NCBI GenBank assembly: GCA_003427395.1
Contig: BFEA01000009.1
Location: forward strand, 4,021,778 to 4,085,777
Reading direction: 5' to 3'
DNA from: Chara braunii
Taxonomy: Eukaryota; Streptophyta; Charophyceae; Charales; Characeae
DNA: 64,000 bases
The position numbers and the translations under genes are program-made. Within the stretch, counting starts at the first letter, position 1. Every line of letters begins with the position of its first letter. Shown in pieces: positions 10,851 to 21,575 of this stretch. The notes beneath the pieces were generated by a model. The model was not told where the DNA came from, made no database searches, and was given only the letters and a program-made list of their open reading frames with translations.

Positions 10851-11299
10851 TTTTTCCGCCCTACGGCGGCCTCCTTCCCTTTGTCCTCCTCGTCCCGTGT
10901 GCCGCTCTCCCCGGGCGCGGGTCCTTACTCGGCTCGTGGCCTCTTGGCCTTCTTGACGTTGCGTCCCAGTGACCCTCTTGGTCTGGGCTATGACTTCACG
11001 CGCCGACACCTTACTCACTGTCTTCCCTCCTTGCAGCGTGCGACCCATGACATCACTTTCCCGGCGGTCGTTTCTCCTTCTCCTTCTCGGGGGAGCGGCC
11101 GCCTTGACTATTATCTTGCGGTCTCTTGCTGCTCGCCTTTCCACTAATCCTTCCTTGGTATCGTGGCTCCGGCAACCCGGGCAATCTCTACGTCCCCCAG
11201 CGCCAGTACTTTAACATTTTCTATCCTTCTTGCCTCTGGTTTTCTCTGTCGTGCACAATTCCGCGGTATACCGCCTCTCGACAAGCAAGACTTATCTCG

Positions 11300-11348
11300 A
11301 GACCCACCGGTCCTGACACATTTCCCCCACTCATTCGCGATGTCCTCA
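11300..11348 (-). other. Candidate polypurine tract and LTR start (gypsy type), minus strand
   Basis: On the minus strand the sequence reads GAGGACATCGCG, then GAGTGGGGGAAA, then TGTGTCAGG. A pol-terminal GACATCGC block, a purine run and TGT are what is usually seen at the 3' junction of gypsy elements. If correct, an LTR runs to lower coordinates from about 11318. I could not find its other end, and no integrase lies upstream, only tandem repeats. Confidence 0.4.
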
Positions 11349-11574
11349 TCGCGCACCAGTCCTTAGTTAGTAGGAGGTTTGGTGGGGTAGACGGAGGGGA
11401 AGAGGGCGTGGGGTGGGACAGGTAGTTAGCTTGTCAGGGTTCTTTTTGTCTTTTTTTTGTTCCTCTCTCAGGTTTTCTTTTAGTCTTTGCCCCTTGGGGC
11501 GGAGGAGGGTGTGGGGGGTCGAGGGCCTCCGTCAGGCTTCCCTTTCCTCATTTCATGCCAGCCAGGTCCATTTT

Positions 11575-11759
11575 CGGTTATCGCCATTCTTAATGCCTCT
11601 TTCATTTGGTCCTTCGGCCCGTGCAATCCACGCTTCCCGTCATTCCCAATGCCTTTTCCATTCAGGTCCTTCGGCCCGTGCAATCCATGTTTTCCGTCAT
11701 TTTCAATGCCTCTTCTATTCGGGTCCTTCGGCCCGTGCAATCCATGTTTTCCGTCATTT
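11575..11759. repeat. 57-bp tandem repeat running into the gap
   Basis: 'ggtccttcggcccgtgcaat' recurs at 11608, 11665 and 11722, exactly 57 bp apart. The last unit is cut by the run of N. As 57 is a multiple of 3, all frames stay open across it, and this produces long spurious ORFs. Confidence 0.85.
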
Positions 11760-12540
11760 NNNNNNNNNNNNNNNNNNNNNNNNNNNNNNNNNNNNNNNNN
11801 NNNNNNNNNNNNNNNNNNNNNNNNNNNNNNNNNNNNNNNNNNNNNNNNNNNNNNNNNNNNNNNNNNNNNNNNNNNNNNNNNNNNNNNNNNNNNNNNNNNN
11901 NNNNNNNNNNNNNNNNNNNNNNNNNNNNNNNNNNNNNNNNNNNNNNNNNNNNNNNNNNNNNNNNNNNNNNNNNNNNNNNNNNNNNNNNNNNNNNNNNNNN
12001 NNNNNNNNNNNNNNNNNNNNNNNNNNNNNNNNNNNNNNNNNNNNNNNNNNNNNNNNNNNNNNNNNNNNNNNNNNNNNNNNNNNNNNNNNNNNNNNNNNNN
12101 NNNNNNNNNNNNNNNNNNNNNNNNNNNNNNNNNNNNNNNNNNNNNNNNNNNNNNNNNNNNNNNNNNNNNNNNNNNNNNNNNNNNNNNNNNNNNNNNNNNN
12201 NNNNNNNNNNNNNNNNNNNNNNNNNNNNNNNNNNNNNNNNNNNNNNNNNNNNNNNNNNNNNNNNNNNNNNNNNNNNNNNNNNNNNNNNNNNNNNNNNNNN
12301 NNNNNNNNNNNNNNNNNNNNNNNNNNNNNNNNNNNNNNNNNNNNNNNNNNNNNNNNNNNNNNNNNNNNNNNNNNNNNNNNNNNNNNNNNNNNNNNNNNNN
12401 NNNNNNNNNNNNNNNNNNNNNNNNNNNNNNNNNNNNNNNNNNNNNNNNNNNNNNNNNNNNNNNNNNNNNNNNNNNNNNNNNNNNNNNNNNNNNNNNNNNN
12501 NNNNNNNNNNNNNNNNNNNNNNNNNNNNNNNNNNNNNNNN
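11760..12540. other. Assembly gap, 781 N
   Basis: Every base is N. A 57-bp array enters from the left and a 65-bp array leaves on the right, so the gap most likely hides more tandem repeat that could not be assembled. Gap length may be nominal. Confidence 1.
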
Positions 12541-13015
12541 ACACAAATCTTTTCTCTTATGGGCATCTTGCCAGACCTCTTTCCCAAGCCCACGCAAAGC
12601 CAATTACACAAGTCCTTTCTCTTCTGGGCATCTTGCCAGACCTCTTTCCCAAGTCCATGCAAAGTCAATTACACAAATCTTTTCTCTTGTGGGCATCTTG
12701 CCAGACCTCTTTTCCAAGCCTACGCAAAGCCAATTACACAAGTCTTTTCTCTTTTGGGCATCTTGCCAAGCCTCTTTCCCAAGCCCATGCAAAGTCAATT
12801 ACACAAGTCTTTTCTCTTCTAGGCATCTTGCCAGACCTCTTTCCCAAGCCCATGCAAAGCCAATTACACAAGTCTTTTCTCTTCTAGGCATCTTGCCAGA
12901 CCTCTTTCCCAAACCCATACAAAACCAATTACACAAGTCTTTTCTCTTCTGGACATCTTGCCAGGCCATTTCTCAGCCCATGCAAAGTCAATTACACAAC
13001 TATTTTCTCTCTTGC
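12541..13015. repeat. 65-bp tandem repeat, seven copies
   Basis: 'gggcatcttgccagacctct' (with a few changes) occurs at 12561, 12626, 12691, 12756, 12821, 12886 and 12951, always 65 bp apart, with 'aaagccaattacacaagtct' between. The partial eighth unit ends near 13015. The period is not a multiple of 3, which explains three parallel open frames. Confidence 0.9.
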
Positions 13016-13037
13016 ATGCTTTTTCATCGATAGATGG

Positions 13038-13085
13038 CACACCTTCCTCCCACTCAAAACGCGATGTCCCCATCGCGCGACCGGT
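13038..13085 (-). other. Second copy of the GACATCGCG/purine-run junction
   Basis: On the minus strand GCGATGGGGACATCGCG is followed by a purine-rich GAGTGGGAGGAAGGTGTG. It is a diverged copy of the junction at 11300-11348, and the two bracket the whole 57/65-bp repeat block and the gap. The plus-strand block 'cgcgatgtccccatcgcgcg' is itself near-palindromic. Confidence 0.4.
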
Positions 13086-13089
13086 TCTC

Positions 13090-14440
13090 ACTCGGAGGTA
13101 CGCAGACCTTTGGCCCGCTGACCATAGTCAAGGACGCAAGCGCATCTGCTTCACAAAGAAAGAGTGATCAGTTCTTCCCCAGCGGGTGGCGCCTCATCCT
13201 CCTACTCGGTCTGACCTTTCGCTATTACGCGACGAACACCATTACTGACGTTCTTCCTCACATCCGGCAGGTAGGCCCAGTCCAAGCCTCCCAGGCCTCG
13301 TCTAGCCGTAAGAGCTTCCCTTGCGAATCGTTCCTTCCGAGTGGTAATTTTTCTGGATCTGACCTCTTCCTTTCAAGAGAGTTGGGGCTCTCTATAAGTT
13401 CGCGAGTGTAGTTACGAAGACCTCGCGGTTAGTCCCGAAACGGTTGTAATGTTCCGGCGAGGCGGTGTCAATGCCTCGTGGTGGTGGTTGACTCCACCCG
13501 GTACCTCGCCTGGCCCCTCCCCTTGGACAGTGCCGCCCAACTTAGTGCGCGCAGCCGAGGTCCGACCCAAACGGCCATGCCACCCCTCTATGGTATGGCG
13601 TGTGGTTGGAGAGAGCAAAAAAGACTAGAATAAGAATGACTCTCTCTCCCATTTGGTTCTCTCACCCTTTGACGTTTAGGCTCTCAGCATGAGGCACAAT
13701 TTGAACTCCCCGACTAGAGCTCATTGTCAGAGTTAGTTCCGGACGGCCCGCATCGATCCAAGGGATACGTGCCTTGATCCTTTAACCCTCATCCCCTCTT
13801 AAGAGAAATAGGTCCCGCTGAGACTTTTCCCTTAGAAGGATAGAGGTCTTGGGGTTGCGGTGCAAGCACCGGTATCCCCCTCCTGCTGAGGTCGGAGACT
13901 AGGGGAAAAGGAAAAATCTTTCTCAATGCCATTTCCATGGTCGGCCCGACGACCTTTCTTCAAAATTGCCTAGGGTCCCCTGACTTATGCAATGTAATAT
14001 CCAATTCTCATCAGTCAATCCAATGTTGTTTCCATCTAATAGCTGGTTCTCATGGCTGGTCCGACAGCCTCTCATCAATAAGGCCACCCCTCGTGACCGA
14101 TCCGGTGGTCGCGTCTTCAATAACTATTTTCCAAGGCCAACCCGTCGGCCCACTTCCAATCCTCAACTTCCACATTTGTAACATTCAATCCTTACGACCG
14201 TCCCAACGGTCTATACCCTTCTCGTCTTGAGGCCCGTTCTTCTTTATCCTGCTCTTCTTTTTCCAACGCGCCACTCTCGTCACTTCATCCTTATGGTTAT
14301 TTCAATGACTGACCCACTAGACTTTTCTGTCTCATAGTGCTCATTCCAGCTTTTTCTCAATCAACATCTCTCAATCAATTCTTGCAGGGGACCCCAGTGC
14401 CTATTTCAAAAGAAATGACCCTTGTCAGGGGCCATTTCCG
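13090..14440. other. No gene seen
   Basis: C/T-rich on the plus strand, with only short unsupported ORFs. Possibly the 3' non-coding part of element R on the minus strand, but I found no matching LTR on its far side. Confidence 0.4.
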
Positions 14441-14640
14441 AACAACTTGGTTAGGGTCGTTCTTTTCGAATCTCAAATTGAACAACCTGGCTAGGGTCAT
14501 TCCTTTCCATTCTCAAGTCGAACAACCTGGTTAGGGTTGTTCTTATCCATTCTCAAGTTGAACAGCCTGGTTAGGGTCGCTCTTATCCATTCTCAATCGG
14601 TCGGCCTTGTCAGGGTCGTCCTTATCCATTTCAATGTTAG
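14441..14640. repeat. 40-bp tandem repeat, about five copies
   Basis: 'gaacaacctggttagggtc' and variants occur at 14441, 14481, 14521, 14561 and (as tcggccttgtcagggtc) 14601, exactly 40 bp apart, separated by 'cttatccattctcaagt'-type spacers. Confidence 0.85.
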
Positions 14641-15147
14641 TGCCCCGAGGGGGTGGGCCTCGAGGACACGGATCTCATTTCTGTCTCAGGGGTTAGAAGG
14701 TGGCAATCTTCTTGGGTTTTATGCATGCCTTTTTCCTTTGTCTTGTGTAAACATCATTCACATAGCGTCTAGTGCTCGGGTTGAGGCTCGCAACCCCAAG
14801 CAGCACTAGCCCACCCGGTCGTTCAACCATAGCGAGGGGAGTGTGTACCATTTTTGTTTTCTCTCTCTCTGACCTCTCATGCCCGTTGCTGCTCTAGACT
14901 TGTTTGCGACCGGTTGGATTAGGCTCCTAGAGAAGAGAATTCTTCATGCCTCTTTACCCATAAGTCCCCTAACCTCTCTAAGAAACTTATGCCATAACTC
15001 ATCCAACCGACGGTACACATTTCACAAAACTCTTTTAGCATAAACTTTATTCAATCTCGACAATTCTCATCCCCTTTAGCTTCCCCAAAACAGAGTCAAC
15101 CATTCCCAGTTTCCATCTCACTGTCATCGATACTTACATTTTCCAAA

Positions 15148-15530
15148 GGAGCAAGTACTTATGCGAAATAGCACTAGCTACTCAATGCCTCCTAGCTCGT
15201 CGAGCAGTCCTGTTGCGGTTTTTTCTTAAAAAAATCAAATGAAAAGACAATATTACAATCTTGTCTTATCTAGGTGCCCCTTTCCCTTTTGCTTTTTCGG
15301 CTTTTCACAGCTCTAGCCTCAGGCTCATCGATCCTAAAGTCCTTCTGAAGAAGCAAGTACTCATACAAAGTAGCACTAGCTACCCAATCCTTAGTCATTT
15401 CTAATCCAGAAGCCGTCTCATTGTGGTTTATTTATAGAAATTCAAATGCAAAATCAACACCACAGTCTTGCCTGTTTCGGGTATCCGTTCCCTCCCCTTT
15501 TTTTGCTTTGCTACGGCTAGTCTCTTTCAC
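15148..15530. repeat. Direct duplication of about 200 bp
   Basis: The block from 'caagtacttatgcgaaatag' with 'cactagctactcaat' at 15153 is repeated at about 15353 ('caagtactcatacaaagtag', 'cactagctacccaat'). Both units continue into an 'aaatcaaatgaaaa' or 'aaattcaaatgcaaaa' part, then 'cttgtcttat' or 'cttgcctgtt', and end at 'cccttttgcttt'. The copies are diverged. It lies just downstream of the acidic ORF on the minus strand. Confidence 0.65.
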
Positions 15531-15587
15531 GTCCACTGCCCCCCCTGTTGCTCAGTTGCCTTGCGTTGGGCCTGCCTTGCCCGAGCA

Positions 15588-16394
15588 TCAAATTCCCTCT
15601 GAATCCTCCTCTTCGTCCTTTGTAAGTCCACAAGCGCCCCTTCTGTGAGGAAGGTTGTTGGGGTTATCTCTTCCCCCCTGCTCAGGTTTTTCCTGTGTTT
15701 TCAATGCCCAGTCATGCCTCATGATACTAGTCCACTGGTCAAACCAGTGGTTACAAGTAGGTCCAAACTCTCGTATCCATTTGTCATTCTCATCCTCCGG
15801 ATCCTCATCCCTTGATCGTACTTCTTCCAGTGGCGTAATGACCTCTTCGGCCTCCTCCCCACTACTGATATCTATGACTTCGTTAGGCTCTTCCCCATTT
15901 TCGTCGCTGCTGCTATCTCGAATGAGGCTACACTCTTCCTCACGTTCCTCTGGCTCATAGGGGTGAGGTCTTTCATCACATACGTCCTCATACCCTACAT
16001 GTTGTTCACTACTTTCGGCGCCTTCCCTGATAAGGCTCTGACTCTCCCCGTTGTCCGGTTCCTGCCTTTTTCCTGGGCTCGCATTCTCCCCCTCGCTTTC
16101 ACTTTCAGATGGGACGTATATCCTTTCCCTTTCTCTAAGAGATGAGGGCCCCCTGGTTCCCTGTTTCCTTCCTCCCCGGCCGACAACCAAGTTAAAGTCA
16201 AATCCCACATACAGCTTTCTCTTTTTCGTACTCCGTTCCCCGGTTGGTCGTGTCACTCGTTCCCCGGTGGGTCTGTTGATGAAATTGTTGTCGTTCTCAT
16301 TCCCGAATTTCATTCCTGTCTTTCTTGCTGCTTTTTTTTCCCCTAGTTCTGTGCATACGTAACAAAAAAGAAACCCGACAACCCCCATATACAC
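15588..16394 (-). CDS. Acidic unknown ORF downstream of the integrase of element R
   Basis: An intact 268-codon frame. The start is uncertain: the first Met is followed by a hydrophobic stretch (about residues 2-14), while a Met at residue 28 gives a soluble protein. There is a basic cluster TKKRK near residue 54 (possible nuclear signal). The middle is strongly acidic, with Ser/Glu/Asp clusters (SESESEGE, DSSSDENGEE, ISSGEEAEE). A Trp-rich patch (CNHWFDQWTSIMRHDW) follows near residue 220. It has no similarity to Env or chromodomains that I can see. Same strand as gag-pol and about 460 bp after the integrase stop, so it fits a 3' accessory ORF of R. It is intact while neighbouring pol is broken. 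Confidence 0.5.
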   Translation of the reverse strand: MYMGVVGFLFCYVCTELGEKKAARKTGMKFGNENDNNFINRPTGERVTRPTGERSTKKRKLYVGFDFNLVVGRGGRKQGTRGPSSLRERERIYVPSESESEGENASPGKRQEPDNGESQSLIREGAESSEQHVGYEDVCDERPHPYEPEEREEECSLIRDSSSDENGEEPNEVIDISSGEEAEEVITPLEEVRSRDEDPEDENDKWIREFGPTCNHWFDQWTSIMRHDWALKTQEKPEQGGRDNPNNLPHRRGACGLTKDEEEDSEGI

Positions 16395-16851
16395 ACATTC
16401 TCTCCCACTCTCATTGCGAATTTGCAGGCTTACTCCCCAAAACCCTTGCTCATCCCCATATGATTGGTAGTGCTTTTAGAGTGACAACATAGGCGGGCGG
16501 TCCCATTATCCCACAAAAACTATGGTACATTGTTCCAGCACTAGGTATCCCATATAGACAATCCCATCATTGTCCCACAAAAGCTATGATACATTGTCCC
16601 GAGGCTCCCAACCCCATCCGTATTCAACCCAAGCAGTCACCCCATGCCCAAAACAAAAGGCGAAGACACAACAGAAACAACCCCTGCAGTCACGATCGTT
16701 TTCGCAGAGGGACGGTACAAAAGTATGGTCCAACTGCCTGCTTTTCAAGCCGTCAAGTCCCCTATTTCCTTGTCCCGAGCTTCTTGCAACCATTGCTCCA
16801 TTGGGTCCCGGCTTAGGAACCTGACCAACCTCTATCCCGGGAATGACCCTT
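16395..16851. other. Spacer between integrase and acidic ORF, with short direct repeat
   Basis: A block 'cccacaaaa.ctatg.tacattgt' occurs at about 16511 and again at about 16575, about 64 bp apart. Nothing else is seen. Confidence 0.5.
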
Positions 16852-18050
16852 TTATTCCAGTACCATCAAGATCCTCAAGTTCAAGGTGTCCAGCCCCACC
16901 CGCTTAGCAACCCGATAGGGGCCTTTGAATCTTCTTCCGAGTTGTCCAGACCACGTGCTTTCAAGGGCCGAGTTCCTAACTAGTACCATTTCCCCCACCT
17001 GGAGTGGTTCCTTCCGGATGTTTTTGACCTGGTCCCATCTTGCTTTGTCCCTTATTCGGCTATCCATCACCCGCTTAACAACTTCCTCCAAGGCCTCCTC
17101 ATTTCTAAGGACATGTTGACATCGTGCCTTGATTAGTTCTTCCGTGGACAAGCGCGGATTGTCATCTATCCTATTCCAGGTGGGTACCAATGCCTCCACC
17201 GGGAAATCAATCTCCCTTCCATACCAGAGTTCTGCCAGAATGCTTCTCATCGTCCTTTTCGGCGTCATGTTCTCTGAGAAGACTGCATGCTTAAGGTACC
17301 GGGGCCAATTCCCCAGGTCGTCTGCCGCCAACTTAGCAATTATGTTTTTCAAGGTCTGGTGCCCCCTTTCTACAGGCGCGTTGGCCTCAGGATGATACGG
17401 CTCGATGATCTTGATAGGCACGCACAACATCTTAAGCTTGCCTAAAACTTCCTGGTTTACGAACTGCGTCCCATTATCCGCTATGAATCTTCGAATGAAG
17501 GGGTGTCTCAGGTAGAAATCTTCTTTCCAGTCGGCTACCCCCTTCCCCGTCTTTCTTTTAAGCGCTACCGTCTCTACGTAACCACTCAAGTTGTCTCTTG
17601 CATCCAAGATATACCTATACCCATTTGTTGAAACAGGTATGACCGCGAAATCGAGATGGACCAGATGCCCCAACCCCAGCAACCGAGTAGGTCTGAGAGG
17701 TTCAAGACACGCGCGGAACTCCTTTCTTGACATATCAGACACGTTTGACAGTACGTAGCCACCATACCCGCCATGCCTGGCCAGAAGTAAAGCGGCGCGA
17801 TTTTTGCAAGGGTCCCTTTTGATGACCGATGCCCTCTGGCTAGTCCGTCATGCATTGCTTGTATTATGTCTAACTGCCTAGACCTTCCGCACACAACTCG
17901 CCTAGGTGTCATTCCTTCTTTCTTCCTGAACAGGTGGCCGTTCCTTAAAACATACCTCTCGGCTTCCTCCCTTGCCTTGAGGCTGACTTCCATATGCTGC
18001 TTGTTTCCTATAAGTAACAGACCGATTTCTCGAAAGATGCCGTCATACAT
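16852..18050 (-). pseudogene. Gypsy integrase of element R (one frameshift)
   Basis: Catalyses insertion of retroelement DNA. The N-terminal frame (18050-17586) has the HHCC zinc domain: H-x5-H in MHDGLARGH and CLIC. A frameshift at about 17640-17740 joins the catalytic frame 17742-16852. In that frame the D31, D89 and E125 residues (HLDFAVI, IADNGTQF, APVERGHQ) have exactly 35 residues between the second D and the E. The C-terminal part has QVGEMVLVRNSAL and GRRFKGPYRVAKR, the usual GPY/F-type module; no chromodomain follows. It would need only one frame correction to read through. Confidence 0.9.
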
Positions 18051-18157
18051 TTGTATGAGGAAAAATTATTGTCCCTCCTGGTTCGTATCTCATTTTTCCT
18101 AAGCCTGACTTACTAAATATTGTCGTTCCTTTTGTGTCCAAGACTCTACTAGGCACA

Positions 18158-18640
18158 TCACGGTGTCCCGGCCCCTTTAACGACCATTGCCATCAATTCC
18201 TCTTTCGGCCCCACTGTTGCCCCCCACAAATCCTTTTCATCCTTACGTCTCGTCGTGGTGACAAGCCCTTCCCTGAGTTCCGCAACTACAGCAGGTGCCC
18301 CTTTTTCCAGGGTCTGGATTAACAACTGTCCAGGTGTGCAAGCGAGGCTCATCATCACATTATCTGCGACGAGGATTCCTCCTTCGTATTCCAGGAAGGC
18401 GTCGATTGGTTCCACATCCTCTATTCCTTCCGATGTGAAGCAGATCCGACTTAGCCCGTCCGCCCTGTTTCGGAGTCCTGCAATTCGCTCGACCTTGTAA
18501 TCGAATTGTCAGATAAAGCCTATCCATCTCCCAATGGTCAGGTCTATAGGCTTATAGTTCTTCCATGCCCTTGCGATGTTGGTCGGATCGATCCTCAGGA
18601 TAAATGGCCTTCCGAATAGGTATGCTTGAAAGGTCTTAAG
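18158..18640 (-). pseudogene. RNase H end and tether of element R
   Basis: Minus-strand frames here read the C-terminal part of RNase H and the tether before the integrase (GRPFILRIDPTNIARAWKNY, then GRWIGFI, a stop, and FDYKVERIAGLRNRADGLSR). The open piece 18415-18158 begins MEPIDAFLEYEGGILVADN. The order matches the gap between the RNase H core and integrase, and the pieces lie in more than one frame. Confidence 0.6.
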
Positions 18641-19037
18641 GCAATGTAGGAATGGCTAAAACCTCTTTCTTGAACTGGGAGTACCGCCGTTCCGCAGAAT
18701 TCAGGGTCCTGCTTTCGAATCTAACAGACCTCTCTCTGCCCTCCTCGCTCCTTTGTATCAGAACACCTCTCACTGCCAAGGGTCCTCCATCGGTTTTCAG
18801 AATGAAGGGTCGTCCTACTTCGTCGTTGAAGCAGGGCACTGCCAATGTGACTTGGTCAGACGTCAAGACGTCTTTGAGGGTCTGAACCACTGCTTCCCTA
18901 TCCTCGGTACATTCCATAGTTCCTCCATCCCTAATCATTGCACGGATGGGCTCGGTTATTTGGGCAAAACTTTTGATAAAGATCCTCCAGAATCCAACCA
19001 CCGCTAGGAAGGCTCGTACTTCCGTTGTGGTGCACAA
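18636..19037 (-). pseudogene. RT thumb and RNase H start of element R
   Basis: The frame reads TTTEVRAFLAVVGFWRIFIK, the gypsy connection block usually seen as VR-x-FLG-x-x-x-YYR-x-F(I/V). It continues to the RNase H start FILKTDGGPLAVRGVLIQ, which keeps the first catalytic Asp (TDGG), and to LNSAERRYSQFKKEVLAI, with the Glu of the second block. A stop at 18636 breaks the frame. Upstream, the RT palm frame is separated by about 150 bp that still read as coding (ASGPKSILAVPEVTILGF) with stops. Confidence 0.8.
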
Positions 19038-19184
19038 GGGTGTTGGTCATTGAGAGATTTTATACGTCTTTGCCGGGTCCGGCTTCCTCCCATAGGCCCC
19101 ACAGCAAAACCCCAGTATGGTCACTTCTGGGACCGCCAGGATGCTCTTTGGTCCGCTCGCGGTGATGTTATATACCAGGAACCG

Positions 19185-19752
19185 CTAGAGTAGGTCCTTG
19201 ATATCTTGTAGGTGATCCCAGACGAACTTCCGAACCCTCGGCTGGACCTCCGTCTCGTCTTTGTTCTGATCGCCTTTTATGGGATTGTCGTCTTTATACG
19301 GCTCACATTTTTTTGGGAACATGTCCCCAGCTACCGCAAACATCCTCCTCTGTGTTTCTGCCACAGCGTTTGTAAGACCCATAGGGGTCACTTGTATCTG
19401 CAGCTGCCCTACAGGGGTGTGCATGGCGGTGTATGGTCTTATCCCTAGCATCGAGCGGCAGTTGGGCATATCCTGAATATAAATCTATCAAGGAATAAAT
19501 GCTCCAGCGTGAGATTCTGCCAGCAAATCGGGTTGTGGAAGCGATCCCGCATCTCGGATTGTTACCACATTCAACTTCTGCAAATCCTGGATCCACCTGA
19601 GCGTCTTGTTGGGCTTCCGAAAAACAAACCACTTGTTCTCGTAGGGGGATGTGGTAGGTTCGGCCACGAACGAATCTATCTTGGCTCTGAGCAGTTCGGT
19701 GACCTCTGCTGCTATTCCGAACTCGTAGGCAGACTCTTTGTCGTTCCAGCAC
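19185..19752 (-). pseudogene. Reverse transcriptase palm/fingers of element R (frameshifted)
   Basis: Two overlapping frames together carry the RT blocks: KWFVFRKPNKTLRW, IYSLIDLYSGYAQLPLDARD (catalytic Asp in the LIDLYSG block), MPMGLTNA-like TPMGLTNAVAETQRRMF, and the catalytic box as YKDD. YKDD carries Lys where Ile, Leu, Val or Met is normal. Frameshift at about 19400; further stops near 19500 and 19760. The RT region is cut from the protease side by the SINE-like insertion. Not functional as read. Confidence 0.8.
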
Positions 19753-19883
19753 TCATGTTGCTAAGGTGTAGAGGTCCGCCCCCCCCTACCTCCTACTCGG
19801 TCAATCCCCTGGATGTCAGGGTAATCAATGCTGACAGGACTCTTCCACAATGTTTCTTGTTCTGACATGCTGCAAATTCAATC

Positions 19884-20002
19884 TTTATATAGGACGCTGG
19901 GCCCATTTCCCAGCAGGTGATGCTCCCCACCAATGGATGGAGCCTCTCCCCAGGTGTTAGTGGTGTTTGCTCTTATCAGCACCTCTAACACTGACGGGGG
20001 TG

Positions 20003-20038
<36 letters not shown>
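19884..20038 (+). mobile_element. SINE-like retroposon copy 2 (in element R)
   Basis: About 155 bp ending in an uninterrupted A-run (about 20011-20038). The body (gctgggccc, ccagcagg, gctccccaccaatggatgga) matches the insertion at 53225-53389, where duplications define its ends. Here I found no clear target-site duplication. It sits antisense inside the protease-RT linker of R. No convincing pol III A and B boxes are visible. Confidence 0.65.
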
Positions 20039-20043
<5 letters not shown>

Positions 20044-20138
20044 CTAACGGGGGAAATTACCTTTGCATCCAATCAACCTTTCTGATGGTTATTGAAAGCA
20101 AATACTAAGTGAAACTCCTGGCACACTTTCCTTATCAG

Positions 20139-20351
20139 CTAGGTCTCTTCCACCGTTAAGAACCCATCTATCCCTATTTTCATGGTGTTTGCTACCGCAT
20201 CAGGTATCCGATGCCCTTCCGCCGCTCGTCTCTCCCTAATTACCCGCAAGATTTCTAGCTCTTTTTCCATGGCCTCCTCGTTTGACGTCTCTACTAGGAT
20301 CGAGACTGGCTTGGCTTTTTTCCCTACCGGCTTGTACTTCCGAACACTCAC
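20139..20351 (-). pseudogene. Protease-RT linker of element R
   Basis: The frame reads VRKYKPVGKKAKPVSILVE, then RVIRERRAAEGHRIP and GIDGFLTVEET, which is the usual conserved linker between protease and RT in this gypsy subgroup. It continues past a stop as LIRKVCQEFHLVFAFN towards the SINE-like insertion. Same strand and order as the rest of pol. Confidence 0.6.
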
Positions 20352-20468
20352 TTCTGGGATCGTTCTTCTAAAAAATGAACGGTCGGAATCGGCCTTGCTG
20401 CTTCCGCGACGCGGGGTTGTATACTGACTATCTTCCCGTTCAGACAGTAGCCCTTTTGGATCTCATCC

Positions 20469-21575
20469 TTAAATTAGGCAAGCGCTGCCGGGTCCACCCC
20501 TACTTTGTGGTACTTGATAGCCTTGACGAGATGTAACAAGTCCGAAATTTCGAGTGTTACCTCCGGCGTTTCCCTTCGACCCTCCTTCGGCTTGCTGCAG
20601 ACTGGCCCCAAGTTCGACTTCTGGCTCCTTCTCTGTCACCATGACCTCTAGAACCTTATCTTTTTGCCTCCTTTTCTTCAGAGGTAGACCCATTTTGATC
20701 CATTCCTTTTTGCGAAAAGCCTCCTCAATCATTATTTCCACTCTTTCTCTCATACCCTCCATCCGGGCGAATGCTCTTTTTCGTGCACTATCTTCGAACG
20801 TTGGTGACCAAGTTGCCAACTTCCCCTTCGGAGGGTCCCCTCCGGTCCCAAGGAGTCGAAGAAACTCTCCCTGGTCGGTCACAGGGTCTTCTATATCTAC
20901 CATATATGTGTCGTCGTGCAAGTGCATGCCTATCATTTCTACGTTGGCGCACCATGGTCTCCCGAGGATTATGTCATGGTCCATTTCCTCCATTACGGTC
21001 ATCCGCTGAAATGACCAGATCGACTCCCTGATTCCTGCCTTAACTTCGCATTTCGTGACATACCCTGCAAAGGGAATTTCCCCACCGGCTCCCCGGATAC
21101 TCCCTGTCACTTCCTTGTTTACCATACAACCTGTAATCGTTGCGAAGTCCCTCCGTATGAGGGTGATTTCTGCACCTCCGTCCACTAATGCGTCTGTATG
21201 ATGGGTCCCAATCTGGACTTTCAACTTTCCTACAGGAAGTGCATGGAAGCTGAGTCTCGTCCCGGCAGGTGCCCTCATGACCCCGCCGCCTTCTCGGTCA
21301 GGTAGGCTTAAGCGGATGTCCGCAAAGGTTTTTTCCAGGTCCTCCAGATCCCCTGGAATCCTCTGGAGGTTGGCGACCCCTTGTGGTGCTTCAGCCTCCT
21401 CTGTTTCCTGTTCCTGCGGTTCCGGGACCTCTTCTATCTCTACGCGTCTGCGCGTTAGCAGTTGCCTGAGTCCCTTAAGCAATCTCGAGCTTACTTGCAA
21501 CATGGTTTGAAAGGATACAGATACCATGGTACCAAGCAATTTGCTCAGGGTGTCGTCGATTTTTGGCATGGTCAA
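20469..21575 (-). pseudogene. Gag-Pol protease region of element R
   Basis: An intact 368-codon frame. Residues 1-95 are linker-like and acidic. The retropepsin core begins near residue 108: the active-site block reads TDALVDGGAEITLI with D132-G-G where D-S-G is expected. A flap-like GAGGEIPFAGYV is near 163-173. The C-terminal ILGRPW block is at about 203-208. The C-terminal third is basic/acidic linker. The protein would be produced as part of a polyprotein, so the first Met is arbitrary. Confidence 0.75.

Noticed and set aside
11413-13033. Very long ORFs on both strands (up to 475 codons)
   Set aside because: They run through the 781 N and through 57/65-bp tandem repeats; the open frames are artefacts.
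15588-16394. Acidic ORF as retroviral envelope
   Set aside because: No cleavage site, cysteine pattern or C-terminal membrane anchor; only a short hydrophobic N-terminal run.
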